From Shewanella pneumatophori (GTDB lineage: Bacteria; Pseudomonadota; Gammaproteobacteria; Enterobacterales; Shewanellaceae), in contig NZ_JAKILB010000002.1 in assembly GCF_023283895.1 (NCBI RefSeq), forward strand, positions 1 to 64,000: a DNA stretch of 64,000 nucleotides. The letters are read 5' to 3'. A model generated the notes under the pieces. It was not told the DNA's origin and did no database searches. It was given only the letters and a program-made list of their open reading frames with translations. The position numbers and the translations under genes are program-made. Each line of letters opens with the position of its first letter. The first letter of the stretch is position 1. Positions 26,263 to 38,794 of this stretch are shown here, piece by piece.

Positions 26263-26656
26263 CGATCGATTTAGACAAGATAAAGATCCTGAAATCAATA
26301 TGACACCTATGCTGGATGTGGTGTTTATTTTGCTGATCTTCTTTATTGTATCGACTAACTTTGTGCAGCAAGCGTCAGTTGAGATCAAGCGTCCTCAAGC
26401 CAGCATGGCAACTAGTGTTGATGGTAGTCCTATTGTGGTCACGCTCGATACCACCGGCCGGGTATACTTTGAGTCGAAAGAGATCGATATTTACTATCTG
26501 CCGGGCAAGCTACAGCAAATTGCGACTCAAACACCAAAGGCTAAACTCTTGGTTGTTGCGGATACCAACTGCCCAACAGGGGTAACGATTAAAGTACTCG
26601 ATATCGCCAAACAAGCTGGCATTAGTTTTAGCTCTGTCGCGTCAGAGATCCAATAA
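26255..26656 (+). CDS. exbD: ExbD subunit of the TonB2 system
   Basis: The 133 residues have one membrane helix (about 20-40, MLDVVFILLIFFIVST) with Asp21 in the place of the essential proton-carrying Asp, and a periplasmic domain. GGAGG directly precedes the ATG. It overlaps exbB by 8 bases and the tonB start by 1 base (TAATG), consistent with stoichiometric production. Confidence 0.94.
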   Translation: MLSDRFRQDKDPEINMTPMLDVVFILLIFFIVSTNFVQQASVEIKRPQASMATSVDGSPIVVTLDTTGRVYFESKEIDIYYLPGKLQQIATQTPKAKLLVVADTNCPTGVTIKVLDIAKQAGISFSSVASEIQ

Positions 26657-27297
26657 TGGCTACGGTGCAATTGAAAGCGGTTGGGGTTAAGTCCGTAAGG
26701 TTTATTTTATCGGTAATGGCAACGATTTTACTTTGCTACTATTTACCCAATAGTTTAAATCAAAGCCAAACAGTAGGGCTGCTGAGTCAGCAGCTTGAGC
26801 CACAACCACTGCCCTTGTTACCGCCAGATAAACCGCGTCAATCAGAACCTGAAAAAGTGCAGTCAAAACCAGTAACCTCAAGTGCGGTAACACCAGTCGC
26901 AACCAGTATGCCGATTATGCCAACCGTTGCCGATATGCCGCTGCAAGTGCCTGTTATGGCAACTCCTACATTAAACGGCTTAAGTTTACCTAGCATTGCA
27001 CCAGTAATTGCTGGGATTAAAGATGTTGATAAAGCGCCTGAATTGCTACGTTTTATTCAGCCAAAAATGCCTGTAGCTGGTCGTAAATTTAAACAAGGCG
27101 GTAAAGTCTTACTGCGGCTGATTGTGGAGGCCGATGGCGTAGTGAGTCAGGCTGAGGTGTTAGAGGCTGAGCCCAAACAAGTATTTGATCAATCTGCGAT
27201 AGAGGCGGCGCGTAAATGGCGCTTTAAGCCTGCGGTATTAGCAGGTGAGGCGGTTAAGGTGTTTGTTGATGTACCGATTAATTTCAAGGTGAGTTAG
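26656..27297 (+). CDS. tonB: TonB energy-transducing protein, TonB2 type
   Basis: A 213-residue protein with an N-terminal membrane helix (about 15-32), a short Pro-rich linker (about 48-100) and a TonB C-terminal domain (about 125-213) with the KGKVLLRL-like strand, a DGVV..AEVLEAEP stretch and a FDQSAIEAARKWRFKPA helix. The linker is short compared with TonB1. It is dedicated by position to the receptor at the head of this operon. Confidence 0.93.
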   Translation: MATVQLKAVGVKSVRFILSVMATILLCYYLPNSLNQSQTVGLLSQQLEPQPLPLLPPDKPRQSEPEKVQSKPVTSSAVTPVATSMPIMPTVADMPLQVPVMATPTLNGLSLPSIAPVIAGIKDVDKAPELLRFIQPKMPVAGRKFKQGGKVLLRLIVEADGVVSQAEVLEAEPKQVFDQSAIEAARKWRFKPAVLAGEAVKVFVDVPINFKVS

Positions 27298-27299
27298 CC

Positions 27300-28568
27300 A
27301 TGAAGTGCATTCAAAAAATAGCATTATTGCTTACGTTCACAGGCGCTTTCGTTAGCTTAAACTGTCACGCACAAGAGCGGGCTGCTAAGCAAGAACGAGC
27401 CTTAAATCGCTTTGAATCAAATTTACTTAATAAAGCGAGTGGCTTATTAGATCGTCACGACTATAGAGCTGCGTTAACGATAATGCAGCCGCTACTTGAG
27501 CAAGCAACCCCGCACCCGACGGTATTTCAATATGCCTGTAAAACCATTGCTGATACCGAAGCTGAAGCAGAGTCGCTTGGTTGCTGGCAACGCGGGTATA
27601 AGCTTTACCCAAATAATGACAATATCGCGATTAATCTCGCCCATGCACAATTACAGTTTGAACAATTTGAAGCTGCAATAACCAGTTTAGCAGGCGTTAA
27701 CCTTGCAAATGTTGACCAACCTATTGCGGCACAGGTGCGCTATATGCGCGGCTACGCGTATTATCAACTCGCGCAATATAAAGCGGTATTAACAGAGCTG
27801 CTTCGCCAGGACATCAAACAGGTTAAGCCACATTGGTGGCCGCTGATTAGTTACAGTCAATTGGGTTTAGAGCAGTGGCAAGCAGCTAAAGCTAGTGCTG
27901 AGCAATGGCTAACATTAGAGTCTGTGAATCGCACTGCTTGGCAAGTATTAATGCGCAGTGAGCTTGGACTCAACCAGCTTGTTGAAGCTGCTGTAGCCAA
28001 TGATATTGCGGAAAGCTTGCTGGTAGATAATACCGGCGGTGCAGCAGATAGCACCGGGCTATTGGCGCAGATTAAAGCTTACAACTTAGCTGCAAGCTGC
28101 AGCAGGTTAGTTAATCCTAAAGCAAGTCACGCAGAGTTTAGCGCAGCGAATTTTGCTTGCGCGCAATATACTTGGCTGTCAGGGCGCTATCAACAAGCGT
28201 TAGATATGTTAGCGGGCTTTGATATCACAAGCCAAAACCAGCTGCATGATGACTTTTACCTACTTCAAGGGCAGTTGTTTGCAGGATTAAAGCAGGGCGA
28301 CAAGGCGCGTCTTGCGTGGGCTAAAGTAGGTTTGCAAGCGTTACCATTAGGCAGTGCCGCGCAGATAAAACATGCTCGTCAGCACCGAAATCAACTCCAA
28401 GGGCAGGCTTTATTATTAATAGGGCAAAGTTACTGGCTAGATGGCTTGTGGCCTGAGGCGCAGGCGAGCTACAGAAAGCTTGCGCAAACACCAGGGTTTG
28501 CCACGATTGCAGATGCTTTTAATCAAAGGTTATCTAGCTTAGTGCTGTTTGACGAGAAACTCAGATGA
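27300..28568 (+). CDS. Tetratricopeptide-repeat periplasmic protein of the TonB2 module
   Basis: The 422-residue protein has a signal peptide (1-24, CHA cut) followed by degenerate TPR helices throughout (for example IAINLAHAQLQFEQFEAAITSL and YMRGYAYYQLAQYKAVLTEL). TPR proteins close the TonB2 operons of Vibrio and Shewanella. Its cargo is unknown. It is 2 bases after tonB and the last gene of the operon. Confidence 0.85.
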   Translation: MKCIQKIALLLTFTGAFVSLNCHAQERAAKQERALNRFESNLLNKASGLLDRHDYRAALTIMQPLLEQATPHPTVFQYACKTIADTEAEAESLGCWQRGYKLYPNNDNIAINLAHAQLQFEQFEAAITSLAGVNLANVDQPIAAQVRYMRGYAYYQLAQYKAVLTELLRQDIKQVKPHWWPLISYSQLGLEQWQAAKASAEQWLTLESVNRTAWQVLMRSELGLNQLVEAAVANDIAESLLVDNTGGAADSTGLLAQIKAYNLAASCSRLVNPKASHAEFSAANFACAQYTWLSGRYQQALDMLAGFDITSQNQLHDDFYLLQGQLFAGLKQGDKARLAWAKVGLQALPLGSAAQIKHARQHRNQLQGQALLLIGQSYWLDGLWPEAQASYRKLAQTPGFATIADAFNQRLSSLVLFDEKLR

Positions 28569-28691
28569 TCAAAGCGGATGGCTGTGATAGCATCTGCGCC
28601 CAAATCATCCATATTGAGTGTTATTGGTCTAGCAAGGCAATAAGCTATTCGTTAGAAAAATAACGCCAGCAGCATAGGTTTTTAGATCTTT

Positions 28692-29264
28692 ATGATCTTA
28701 ATGATCGACAATTACGACTCATTTACTTTTAATTTGGTGCAGTATTTTCAGCAGCTTGGCCAAGATATTCTGGTTAAGCGCAATGATGAAATCACCCTCG
28801 CAGAGATAGAGTCTCTGGCACCAGATCATTTAGTTATTTCCCCCGGCCCCTGCTCACCTAATGAGGCCGGTCTGTCGTTGGCGATAATTAACCATTTTGC
28901 TGGTAAGTTGCCGATCCTCGGCGTTTGTTTAGGTCATCAAGCGATTGCCCAAGTGTTTGGTGCTAATGTGATCCGCGCCAAGCGGGTAATGCATGGCAAA
29001 ACTAGCGCAATAACCCATAACAATAGCGGTTTATTTAGTGGTTTAGCGAACCCACTTACTGTCACACGCTATCACTCTCTGCTGGTGGATAAGGTACCTG
29101 AGGGCTTTGTACTTGATGCATGGTATGACGACGCGTTACATGGCAGTGAGATCATGGCGATGAGTATGCCTGCGAAAAAGATCTACGGCGTGCAGTTTCA
29201 CCCAGAATCTATTTTGACTCAGCAAGGTCATGATTTATTAGCAAATTTCATTAAGATATGCTAA
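28692..29264 (+). CDS. pabA: Aminodeoxychorismate synthase glutamine amidotransferase subunit
   Basis: PabA supplies ammonia from glutamine for 4-amino-4-deoxychorismate, the p-aminobenzoate precursor of folate. The 190-residue class I amidotransferase has [15 protein letters not shown] at the N-terminus, catalytic Cys79 in GVCLGHQ, and His170 and Glu172 in FHPES. TrpG is nearly the same, but the next biosynthetic gene is astC/argD-like, matching the pabA-argD neighbourhood of enterics. Confidence 0.85.
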   Translation: MILMIDNYDSFTFNLVQYFQQLGQDILVKRNDEITLAEIESLAPDHLVISPGPCSPNEAGLSLAIINHFAGKLPILGVCLGHQAIAQVFGANVIRAKRVMHGKTSAITHNNSGLFSGLANPLTVTRYHSLLVDKVPEGFVLDAWYDDALHGSEIMAMSMPAKKIYGVQFHPESILTQQGHDLLANFIKIC

Positions 29265-29550
29265 TTGCTCAATGTGTGATGGGCTAGGGTTCTGCTGCTT
29301 TATAGTAAATATAATGGTTTGACGATTCTAGCTGCAGTATATGGCCATGAGTGCATGGCGATGAATCTGCCTAGGCTCAAGCTTAACCGCCTTAATACAG
29401 TTAATCTTGTTGCTTGAACTGTTAGCAAGTTTTAGCAATATCAGCGAAAAACCTATCATCTGTTACAAATTTTACCGCTTTTTCAGATAATCCCGTTGCC
29501 AAAGTGTGGTATAAAAGTCCGCAAAAATACCAATAATAATAGGGATGGAT
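29265..29550 (+). other. Intergenic region between pabA and the peptidase gene
   Basis: This 286-base A/T-rich stretch carries no gene I can recognise. Nothing stands out in it except the AGGG ribosome site at 29541-29544 for the next gene. Confidence 0.5.
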
Positions 29551-32043
29551 ATGAAAAGCGTGATTCGTCATGTCAGCTTAAGTGCACTTTCATTGGCAGT
29601 TTTAGCCGGTTGTAGCACAACCAATAACTCTACAGATCAAGCTCTGGCTACTAATCAGGTAGCGAGTCAAACCACTCAAGTAGCTCTATCGGCACCACCA
29701 CAAGTCGATCAAGCATTAACCTTAAACCAAATTATGGCCAATCCGGATTGGATGGGCTTATTTGCTCAAGGTGCCTACTGGAGTGATGATGGTCAATCGA
29801 TCTACTTTGCTAGGCAAGCCCATGGTGCGCCAACTAAAACCTATTATCAGCAAGCGATAACTAGCACGGCAGCGAGTGAGTTAGCACTAAATCAGCTTCA
29901 TACGGCTGATCAGCGCCGTGGCGTATTAAACAATGACAAAACACGCAAAGCTTATATCTATCAAGGCAACCTGTTTGTTAAAGATTTAAACAACGGCAAG
30001 ATAACTCAGCTTACTCGTCTTAATACTGCTGTAGATGGGGTACGCTTTTTAACTAATGGTGATATTGCATATTGGCAGGGTGATAATATTTTTAAAATTC
30101 ACCAAGACTCAGGGTTGGTTGAAGAGATCGCTAACATCAAAATGGCGGCTGAGCCTGCAGGTGTAAAAGATCCATCAAGCTATCTTGCTAAGCAGCAGCA
30201 CCGACTCATCCAGTATGTTGCGATGCAACATGATAATGCTAAAGCCAAACAAGACTATAAGGCTGAGCTTGCCAAAGCAGATCCAACTATGTCGGCTAAG
30301 ACATGGTATTTGGGCGATAAAGAGGTCGTGACTAATCTAAGCCTGTCTCCTAATGGTCGCTATGTGATTGTGGCACTTAAAGATAAGAGCTACAGCTGGC
30401 GTGGTGAGCACGACATTATGCCAAATTACTTAGGTAAAGATGGTTATGTTGATGCGGTACCTGCACGTGCTCGCGTAGCTGAAGATAACAACCCCGGCGA
30501 GCGTTTAGTACTACTCGATTTAACTAACCATAGTAAAAAAGATATCACCATTGAGGGCTTAACAGGCTTTGATGAAGATGTATTAGCTGCGGTAAAAGCT
30601 GAGAATGCCAAAGCTAAAGGTGAAAGTTATAAGAGTGAAAAAGCTCCGCGTAACATCCAGTTAATGCAAGACTGGGGCTGGACACAAAGTGCGATTCAAT
30701 GGTCAGAAGCAGGTGATAGTGTTGCGGTAATGCTTGAAGCGGTTGATAACAAAGACCGTTGGATTGCTACCGTTAATTTAGATAAGGGCAGCTTAACTAC
30801 TCAGCATCGCCTACATGACGACGCTTGGATCAACTACACCTTTAATCAATATGGCTGGCTACCGAATAGCGACAGCATCTATTTCCTATCTGAAGAAACG
30901 GGCTTTTCTCAGCTTTACTTAAAGCAACAAGGTAAAAAGCCAAAGGCGCTTACTCAAGGTCAGTTTGTGGTCAGCGATATCACCTTAGGCCCTAAAGCTC
31001 AGTATATTTACTACAAGGCTAACAAGACCCATCCAGGTATTGATAACGTCTATCGCGTTGAAATTGCCACAGGTAAAGATGAGCAATTAACCCAATGGCA
31101 AGGTCAACTTGATTACAGCTTAAGCCCAGATGGCAGCGCGCTATTATTAAATGCATCGACCCGTATTCAGCCTGCAGAACTATTTGTGCAACCAATTGGT
31201 GGTGAGTTAAAGCAGCTAACTAACTACACTAGCGATTCATTTAAAAACTATGCGTGGCAAGCACCAGAAGTTGTCGCCGTGCCTTCAACCCATGGCGCGG
31301 GTGACGTTTACGCTCGAGTCTATGTGCCGCAAGGTTACAGTAAAGACAACGCTGATAAATATCCTGCAGTGATCTTTAACCACGGCGCAGGTTATCTGCA
31401 AAATGCACATTACGGCTTCTCAGGTTACTTTAGAGAGTTTATGTTCCATAACTTACTGGCTCAGCAAGGCTATGTGGTGATGGATATGGATTTCCGTGGT
31501 TCAAAAGGTTACGGCCGAGATTGGCGTACAGCAGTGTACCGTCAAATGGGGACGCCTGAAGTGCAGGATCTAAAAGATGGCGTAAACTGGATGGCGGCTA
31601 ACGTTAATGTAGATGCGGGTAAAGTCGGTACTTATGGTGGCTCTTACGGCGGCTTCTTGACCTTTATGGCACTGTTTAATGAGCCTGAGTTATTCCAAGC
31701 TGGCGCAGCGCTGCGTCCAGTAACGGATTGGGCACATTATAATGCGCCTTATACGTCGAATATCCTCAATACGCCAGATGTCGATCCAATCGCTTATGAG
31801 CGTAGCTCGCCGATTGAACATGCAGACGGCTTGCAAAAACCATTGCTTATCATGAGTGGTGTGTTAGACGATAACGTATTCTTCCAAGATAGTGTGCGTT
31901 TAGTACAGCGTCTAATCGAGCTTGAGAAACCAATGTTTGAAACTGCCATTTATCCTGTGGAACCTCATGGTTTCCGTCAGCCTTCGAGCTGGTTGGATGA
32001 ATATCGTCGTATTCATAAGTTATTTGAGCAAGAGCTTAAGTAA
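29551..32043 (+). CDS. S9 family (prolyl oligopeptidase/DPP-IV type) lipoprotein peptidase
   Basis: The 830 residues start with a lipoprotein signal peptide (lipobox LAGC near residue 19), so the enzyme is probably anchored in the outer-membrane inner leaflet. A beta-propeller with WD40-like repeats (about 55-545) precedes an alpha/beta hydrolase domain with GGSYGGF (Ser698), VLDDNV (Asp773) and PHGF (His806) as catalytic triad. The closest group is prolyl oligopeptidase/acylaminoacyl peptidase. ATG 29551 is preferred over 29545 because AGGGA then sits at proper distance. Confidence 0.88.
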   Translation: MKSVIRHVSLSALSLAVLAGCSTTNNSTDQALATNQVASQTTQVALSAPPQVDQALTLNQIMANPDWMGLFAQGAYWSDDGQSIYFARQAHGAPTKTYYQQAITSTAASELALNQLHTADQRRGVLNNDKTRKAYIYQGNLFVKDLNNGKITQLTRLNTAVDGVRFLTNGDIAYWQGDNIFKIHQDSGLVEEIANIKMAAEPAGVKDPSSYLAKQQHRLIQYVAMQHDNAKAKQDYKAELAKADPTMSAKTWYLGDKEVVTNLSLSPNGRYVIVALKDKSYSWRGEHDIMPNYLGKDGYVDAVPARARVAEDNNPGERLVLLDLTNHSKKDITIEGLTGFDEDVLAAVKAENAKAKGESYKSEKAPRNIQLMQDWGWTQSAIQWSEAGDSVAVMLEAVDNKDRWIATVNLDKGSLTTQHRLHDDAWINYTFNQYGWLPNSDSIYFLSEETGFSQLYLKQQGKKPKALTQGQFVVSDITLGPKAQYIYYKANKTHPGIDNVYRVEIATGKDEQLTQWQGQLDYSLSPDGSALLLNASTRIQPAELFVQPIGGELKQLTNYTSDSFKNYAWQAPEVVAVPSTHGAGDVYARVYVPQGYSKDNADKYPAVIFNHGAGYLQNAHYGFSGYFREFMFHNLLAQQGYVVMDMDFRGSKGYGRDWRTAVYRQMGTPEVQDLKDGVNWMAANVNVDAGKVGTYGGSYGGFLTFMALFNEPELFQAGAALRPVTDWAHYNAPYTSNILNTPDVDPIAYERSSPIEHADGLQKPLLIMSGVLDDNVFFQDSVRLVQRLIELEKPMFETAIYPVEPHGFRQPSSWLDEYRRIHKLFEQELK

Positions 32044-32053
32044 CTACTCGCTT

Positions 32054-32082
32054 AAAAAGGCTTCATGATGAAGCCTTTTTTA
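32054..32082 (+). terminator. Intrinsic terminator after the S9 peptidase
   Basis: A perfect AAAGGCTTCAT/ATGAAGCCTTT stem with a minimal loop and T run, 10 bases after the stop. Confidence 0.9.
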
Positions 32083-32168
32083 TTGCAATGACTAAGGAAA
32101 ATTAACGATTTATACCTAGGCCTATAATAGGTAAACTGAGTCTAGGTCAGTTAGGAGAAGATTAATTA

Positions 32169-33311
32169 GTGGCAATTTCAGTTGCTGGTGGAGTTAAGCC
32201 GGCGCAAATAATCGAAGTAGAGCAGCGGCTGCTAAAGCGGTTGATTATCGGTAAGGAAAAAGTGGCCGCGATGGCTGACGATATCAACTCAGAGCTAGAA
32301 ATGGATGCCAATAAGCTTGCGGTTGAGCGCGAAGCTATTCGTGCGCGATTAGCAAAGCAAAATGAAGCCAAAGCAGTGTTTGAGGCTGTTTCAAGCCAGC
32401 TTATCGCTAGCGTTAATGCTAATATCGAACATCAATTATCATCTCCAGAACAAGTATTAGCCGCATCCAAACTTGATGAAAAACAGGTTGCGCTATTAGA
32501 GTTCCTCTACGCTGACCAAGTTGATTTAGCGCGTATTAGGCCGCTGGTGGAGTCGTTACCTTGGCTAAAGCGTGACTTGATAAACATGCTGAACAGTTCA
32601 AGTTTTAGGCATCGTCGCCCTAAATCATCAGATGTCCAAGTTACTGATATTAAGTTGGTACTCAACTATATTGGTGTCGAGAACTTACAAGCATTAATTC
32701 CCTATTTTTGTCTGCGTAACTTAATGCCTAGTGGCCAAACACAAATGCTGTGGTTAAGTCGAAAACTTTGGCGTTATACCGTGGTGGCCGCCATTGCAGC
32801 GCAAACCTTAGCTAAATTACATAACAAGCCTATGGCTTTTATTTATAGCTGTAGTTTGATGAGTCAGCTTGGCACTGTGAGTGTTATCAATCAATGTGGT
32901 AAAGAGTTTGATGATATGTGGGGCAATTGGCTCAGAGAGGCTAGCGCCAGTGGTGATAAAGCCCTTTATGATGCGGTGATGGCGACAGAGTTTCCTGCAA
33001 ACGATGTCTATCAACAAGTGCTTGCTCATAGTCATGCACTCAATTGGCAATTACTTTACTTGCTTGAGTTTAAAAATAGCCGCTTAGCTAAAACCTTTAA
33101 GGCGATAGACACCCACCTTAAATATGCAGATCTTGATGAAGACTCAGCTTTGATTGAGCGTGCGAACTGTTATGCCAAAGTTTACCTGTTGCAAGAGGTT
33201 GGTAAGATAACCACAGCTGAAAGCCGAGTGATGTTTGATTATTATCAATTGTCAGAGCAAGAGTTAATCAGGTTGAGTGGGCAAAACTTCCGTAAATTGC
33301 CATTATTTTAA
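32169..33311 (+). CDS. HDOD-domain signalling protein
   Basis: The 380 residues start with a helical, coiled-coil-prone region (about 1-110), then a HDOD domain (about 120-320) recognised by LLEFLYADQVDLARIRPLVESLPWLKRDLINMLNSS and LVLNYIGVENLQALIPYF. HDOD proteins belong to the HD superfamily but lack the catalytic site and act in signalling in motile proteobacteria. GTG start; AGGAG lies about 12 bases upstream. Its partner and role cannot be inferred. Confidence 0.8.
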   Translation: MAISVAGGVKPAQIIEVEQRLLKRLIIGKEKVAAMADDINSELEMDANKLAVEREAIRARLAKQNEAKAVFEAVSSQLIASVNANIEHQLSSPEQVLAASKLDEKQVALLEFLYADQVDLARIRPLVESLPWLKRDLINMLNSSSFRHRRPKSSDVQVTDIKLVLNYIGVENLQALIPYFCLRNLMPSGQTQMLWLSRKLWRYTVVAAIAAQTLAKLHNKPMAFIYSCSLMSQLGTVSVINQCGKEFDDMWGNWLREASASGDKALYDAVMATEFPANDVYQQVLAHSHALNWQLLYLLEFKNSRLAKTFKAIDTHLKYADLDEDSALIERANCYAKVYLLQEVGKITTAESRVMFDYYQLSEQELIRLSGQNFRKLPLF

Positions 33312-35168
<1,857 letters not shown>

Positions 35169-35177
35169 ATGGCAAAC

Positions 35178-35208
35178 GGAGTGTTACCGTCGGTAGCGCT
35201 CCTTTTTT
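35178..35208 (+). terminator. Terminator between astC and astA
   Basis: An 11-pair stem GGAGTGTTACC/GGTAGCGCTCC (two G-T pairs) with a GTC loop and T run. It may give partial read-through, so astA and astD are expressed less than astC. Confidence 0.85.
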
Positions 35209-35291
35209 GTCTTTAGGAAAGCTTGAACGTTTAGATTGCTGGCCTTTGGCTGGCAAACTAAAACAACAAGTGATAGCGAGGAGACTCCTAG

Positions 35292-36311
35292 ATGCTAGTT
35301 ATACGTCCAATCCGCTCAACTGACTATGAAGCGCTTTATCAAATCGCCCAAGAGTCAGGGCACGGATTTACATCTTTACCAGTGAATGAGGAACTGCTCA
35401 GAAGTAAAATTGCTCGAGTAGAAGAATCATTTACTAAGCAAGTCGATACTCCATTCGATGAAGGCTACCTGATGGTGCTAGAAGATACCGAAACCGGTGA
35501 GGTTGTCGGTACTTGTGGTATTGAAGCTGCGGTAGGCATGGTTGATGCTTTTTATCATTATCGATTAGGCACAGAGGTTTATCATTCAGAGCAGATTGAT
35601 GTTCGTAATGAAGTAGAAACCTTAACCTTATGTCACGACTACACCGGCGCAGCAGAGCTTTGTACGCTGTTTTTACGCAGCAGCTACCGTAAAAATAATA
35701 ATGGTCGCATGCTGTCAAGAAGCCGTTTTCTGTTTTTAGCTCAGCACGCTAAACGCTTTGGCGAAACTGTGATTGCTGAAATGCGCGGTGAAAGCGATGA
35801 AGAAGGTAACTCGCCATTTTATGGTTGGCTACAAGAGCACTTCTTAGGTATTGATTTTGTTCGAGCTGATTACCTGTCAGGTTTAAGCCAAAAAGCATTT
35901 ATGGCTGAGATGATGCCTAAAAATGCAGTTTATGTGTGCTTGTTACCTAAAGAGGCGCAGAAGGTGATTGGTGAAGTACACACAAATACTCGTCCAGCAC
36001 TTAATCTACTGCAAGCCGAAGGCTTTAGATGTCGCGGCTATGTGGATATTTTTGATGCCGGCCCAACCGTTGAATGTCACTTAAACGATATCCGCTCGGT
36101 ACGTGAAAGCCGCTTGTTAACTGTCACTATTGGTGACACACCAAGCGATGCCACAAGCCATATTGTTTCCAATACTGAACTAGAAAATTACCGCGCAACA
36201 GCTGTGAATTTAGCTGTCACTGACGATAGCGATGACGTGATCTTAGATGCCCAAACCGCAGCAGCCTTAATGGTTAAAGACGGTGGTCAGATCCGCGTAT
36301 TGCCAATGTAG
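35292..36311 (+). CDS. astA: Arginine N-succinyltransferase
   Basis: AstA transfers succinyl from succinyl-CoA to arginine, the first step of the AST pathway. The 339-residue protein belongs to the GNAT-like AstA family with IRPIRSTDYEALYQIAQESG at the N-terminus, LLRSKIARVEESF, and LFLRSSYRKNNNGRMLSRSRF near residue 125. GAGGAG lies 8 bases before the ATG. astD follows 9 bases later. Confidence 0.95.
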   Translation: MLVIRPIRSTDYEALYQIAQESGHGFTSLPVNEELLRSKIARVEESFTKQVDTPFDEGYLMVLEDTETGEVVGTCGIEAAVGMVDAFYHYRLGTEVYHSEQIDVRNEVETLTLCHDYTGAAELCTLFLRSSYRKNNNGRMLSRSRFLFLAQHAKRFGETVIAEMRGESDEEGNSPFYGWLQEHFLGIDFVRADYLSGLSQKAFMAEMMPKNAVYVCLLPKEAQKVIGEVHTNTRPALNLLQAEGFRCRGYVDIFDAGPTVECHLNDIRSVRESRLLTVTIGDTPSDATSHIVSNTELENYRATAVNLAVTDDSDDVILDAQTAAALMVKDGGQIRVLPM

Positions 36312-36317
36312 GAATAG

Positions 36318-37781
<1,464 letters not shown>

Positions 37782-37798
37782 GCTCGGGTCGTTAATTC

Positions 37799-37834
37799 AA
37801 AGGGGAAGCGCTCGGGGGCGCTTCCCCTTTTTAT
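37799..37834 (+). terminator. Terminator after astD
   Basis: A near-perfect AAAGGGGAAGCG/CGCTTCCCCTTT stem (12 bp) and a T run. Confidence 0.93.
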
Positions 37835-37943
37835 AAAAGTTGTATCCAACAAGCAAGCAGTAATTTTAAAACGTGTACCGCCACGTGCGCTCAGCCAACC
37901 AACAAAATATCTAGGTAAGCACGTAGGCTTAAAGGAGTTAATC

Positions 37944-38741
37944 ATGCACACGAATGTAAACGCGCTATTTGAAGCACTTTGGCAAGACTATATTGAAATG
38001 ACGCCATCGGCGGCAAAAGTTCATCAGTTATTGTCGAAAGGCGATGCAATTATCAATGATCATATTGCACTGCGTACCTTTAATATTGCCAAGGTTAATC
38101 TTGAAGTATTAGCCGCACATTTCGAGTCTATCGGCTACGTTGCATGTGGCGACTATAAGTTTGAAGCTAAAAAGCTCAATGCTAAGCACTTTGAGCACCC
38201 AGACAGCACGCAACCAAAAGTGTTTATCTCTGAGTTATTAGTTGAAGAGTTCAGTGACGAGCTGCAAGCAACGGTTAACGGCTTAATTGAGCAAATTGAT
38301 AGCGAGGCAACGACTGCAGATAACTTCCTATACTCAGGTCGTCATTGGCAGTTAGACAGTAACACTTATCAAGCGCTTTTAGCTGAAAGTGAATATGCAG
38401 CTTGGGTTGCAGCATTTGGTTATCGTGCTAACCATTTTACAGTTTCAATTAACCATTTACCGGGTTATGAGACGATTTTTGAAGTTAACGATGCACTAAA
38501 GGCGGCTGGCTTTGTGTTGAATGCCTCTGGTGGTGAAGTGAAAGGCACACCTGAAGTATTACTAGAGCAATCATCAACTATGGCAGATAAGATCCCCGTT
38601 AGCTTCTCAGACGCAGTGGTTGAGATCCCAAGCTGTTTTTATGAGTTTGCTTTACGTTATGCCAAACCAGACGGTGAGCTTTATACAGGTTTTGTCGCAG
38701 CCTCTGCGGATAAGATTTTTGAAAGCACCAACGTTAACTAG
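37944..38741 (+). CDS. DUF1338 non-haem iron oxygenase-like protein
   Basis: The 265-residue DUF1338 protein belongs to the group of HglS-type enzymes, which convert 2-oxoadipate to 2-hydroxyglutarate in lysine catabolism. Recognisable stretches are NDHIALRTFNIAKVNL, with the early metal-ligand His, and ANHFTVSINHLP. Placement after astD suggests a role in amino-acid breakdown. The family's typical bacterial length is 260-460, and this is the short form. AAAGGAG precedes ATG. Confidence 0.8.
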   Translation: MHTNVNALFEALWQDYIEMTPSAAKVHQLLSKGDAIINDHIALRTFNIAKVNLEVLAAHFESIGYVACGDYKFEAKKLNAKHFEHPDSTQPKVFISELLVEEFSDELQATVNGLIEQIDSEATTADNFLYSGRHWQLDSNTYQALLAESEYAAWVAAFGYRANHFTVSINHLPGYETIFEVNDALKAAGFVLNASGGEVKGTPEVLLEQSSTMADKIPVSFSDAVVEIPSCFYEFALRYAKPDGELYTGFVAASADKIFESTNVN

Positions 38742-38761
38742 TCACAGGTTAATCTTGGAAA

Positions 38762-38791
38762 TAAAAAACCGGAAGCAATTCCGGTTTTTTA
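38762..38791. terminator. Bidirectional terminator between the DUF1338 gene and the sensor kinase
   Basis: AAAAACCGGAA/TTCCGGTTTTT with a GCAA loop. A-run and T-run on both sides let it serve both converging genes. Confidence 0.9.
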
Positions 38792-38794
38792 TTT

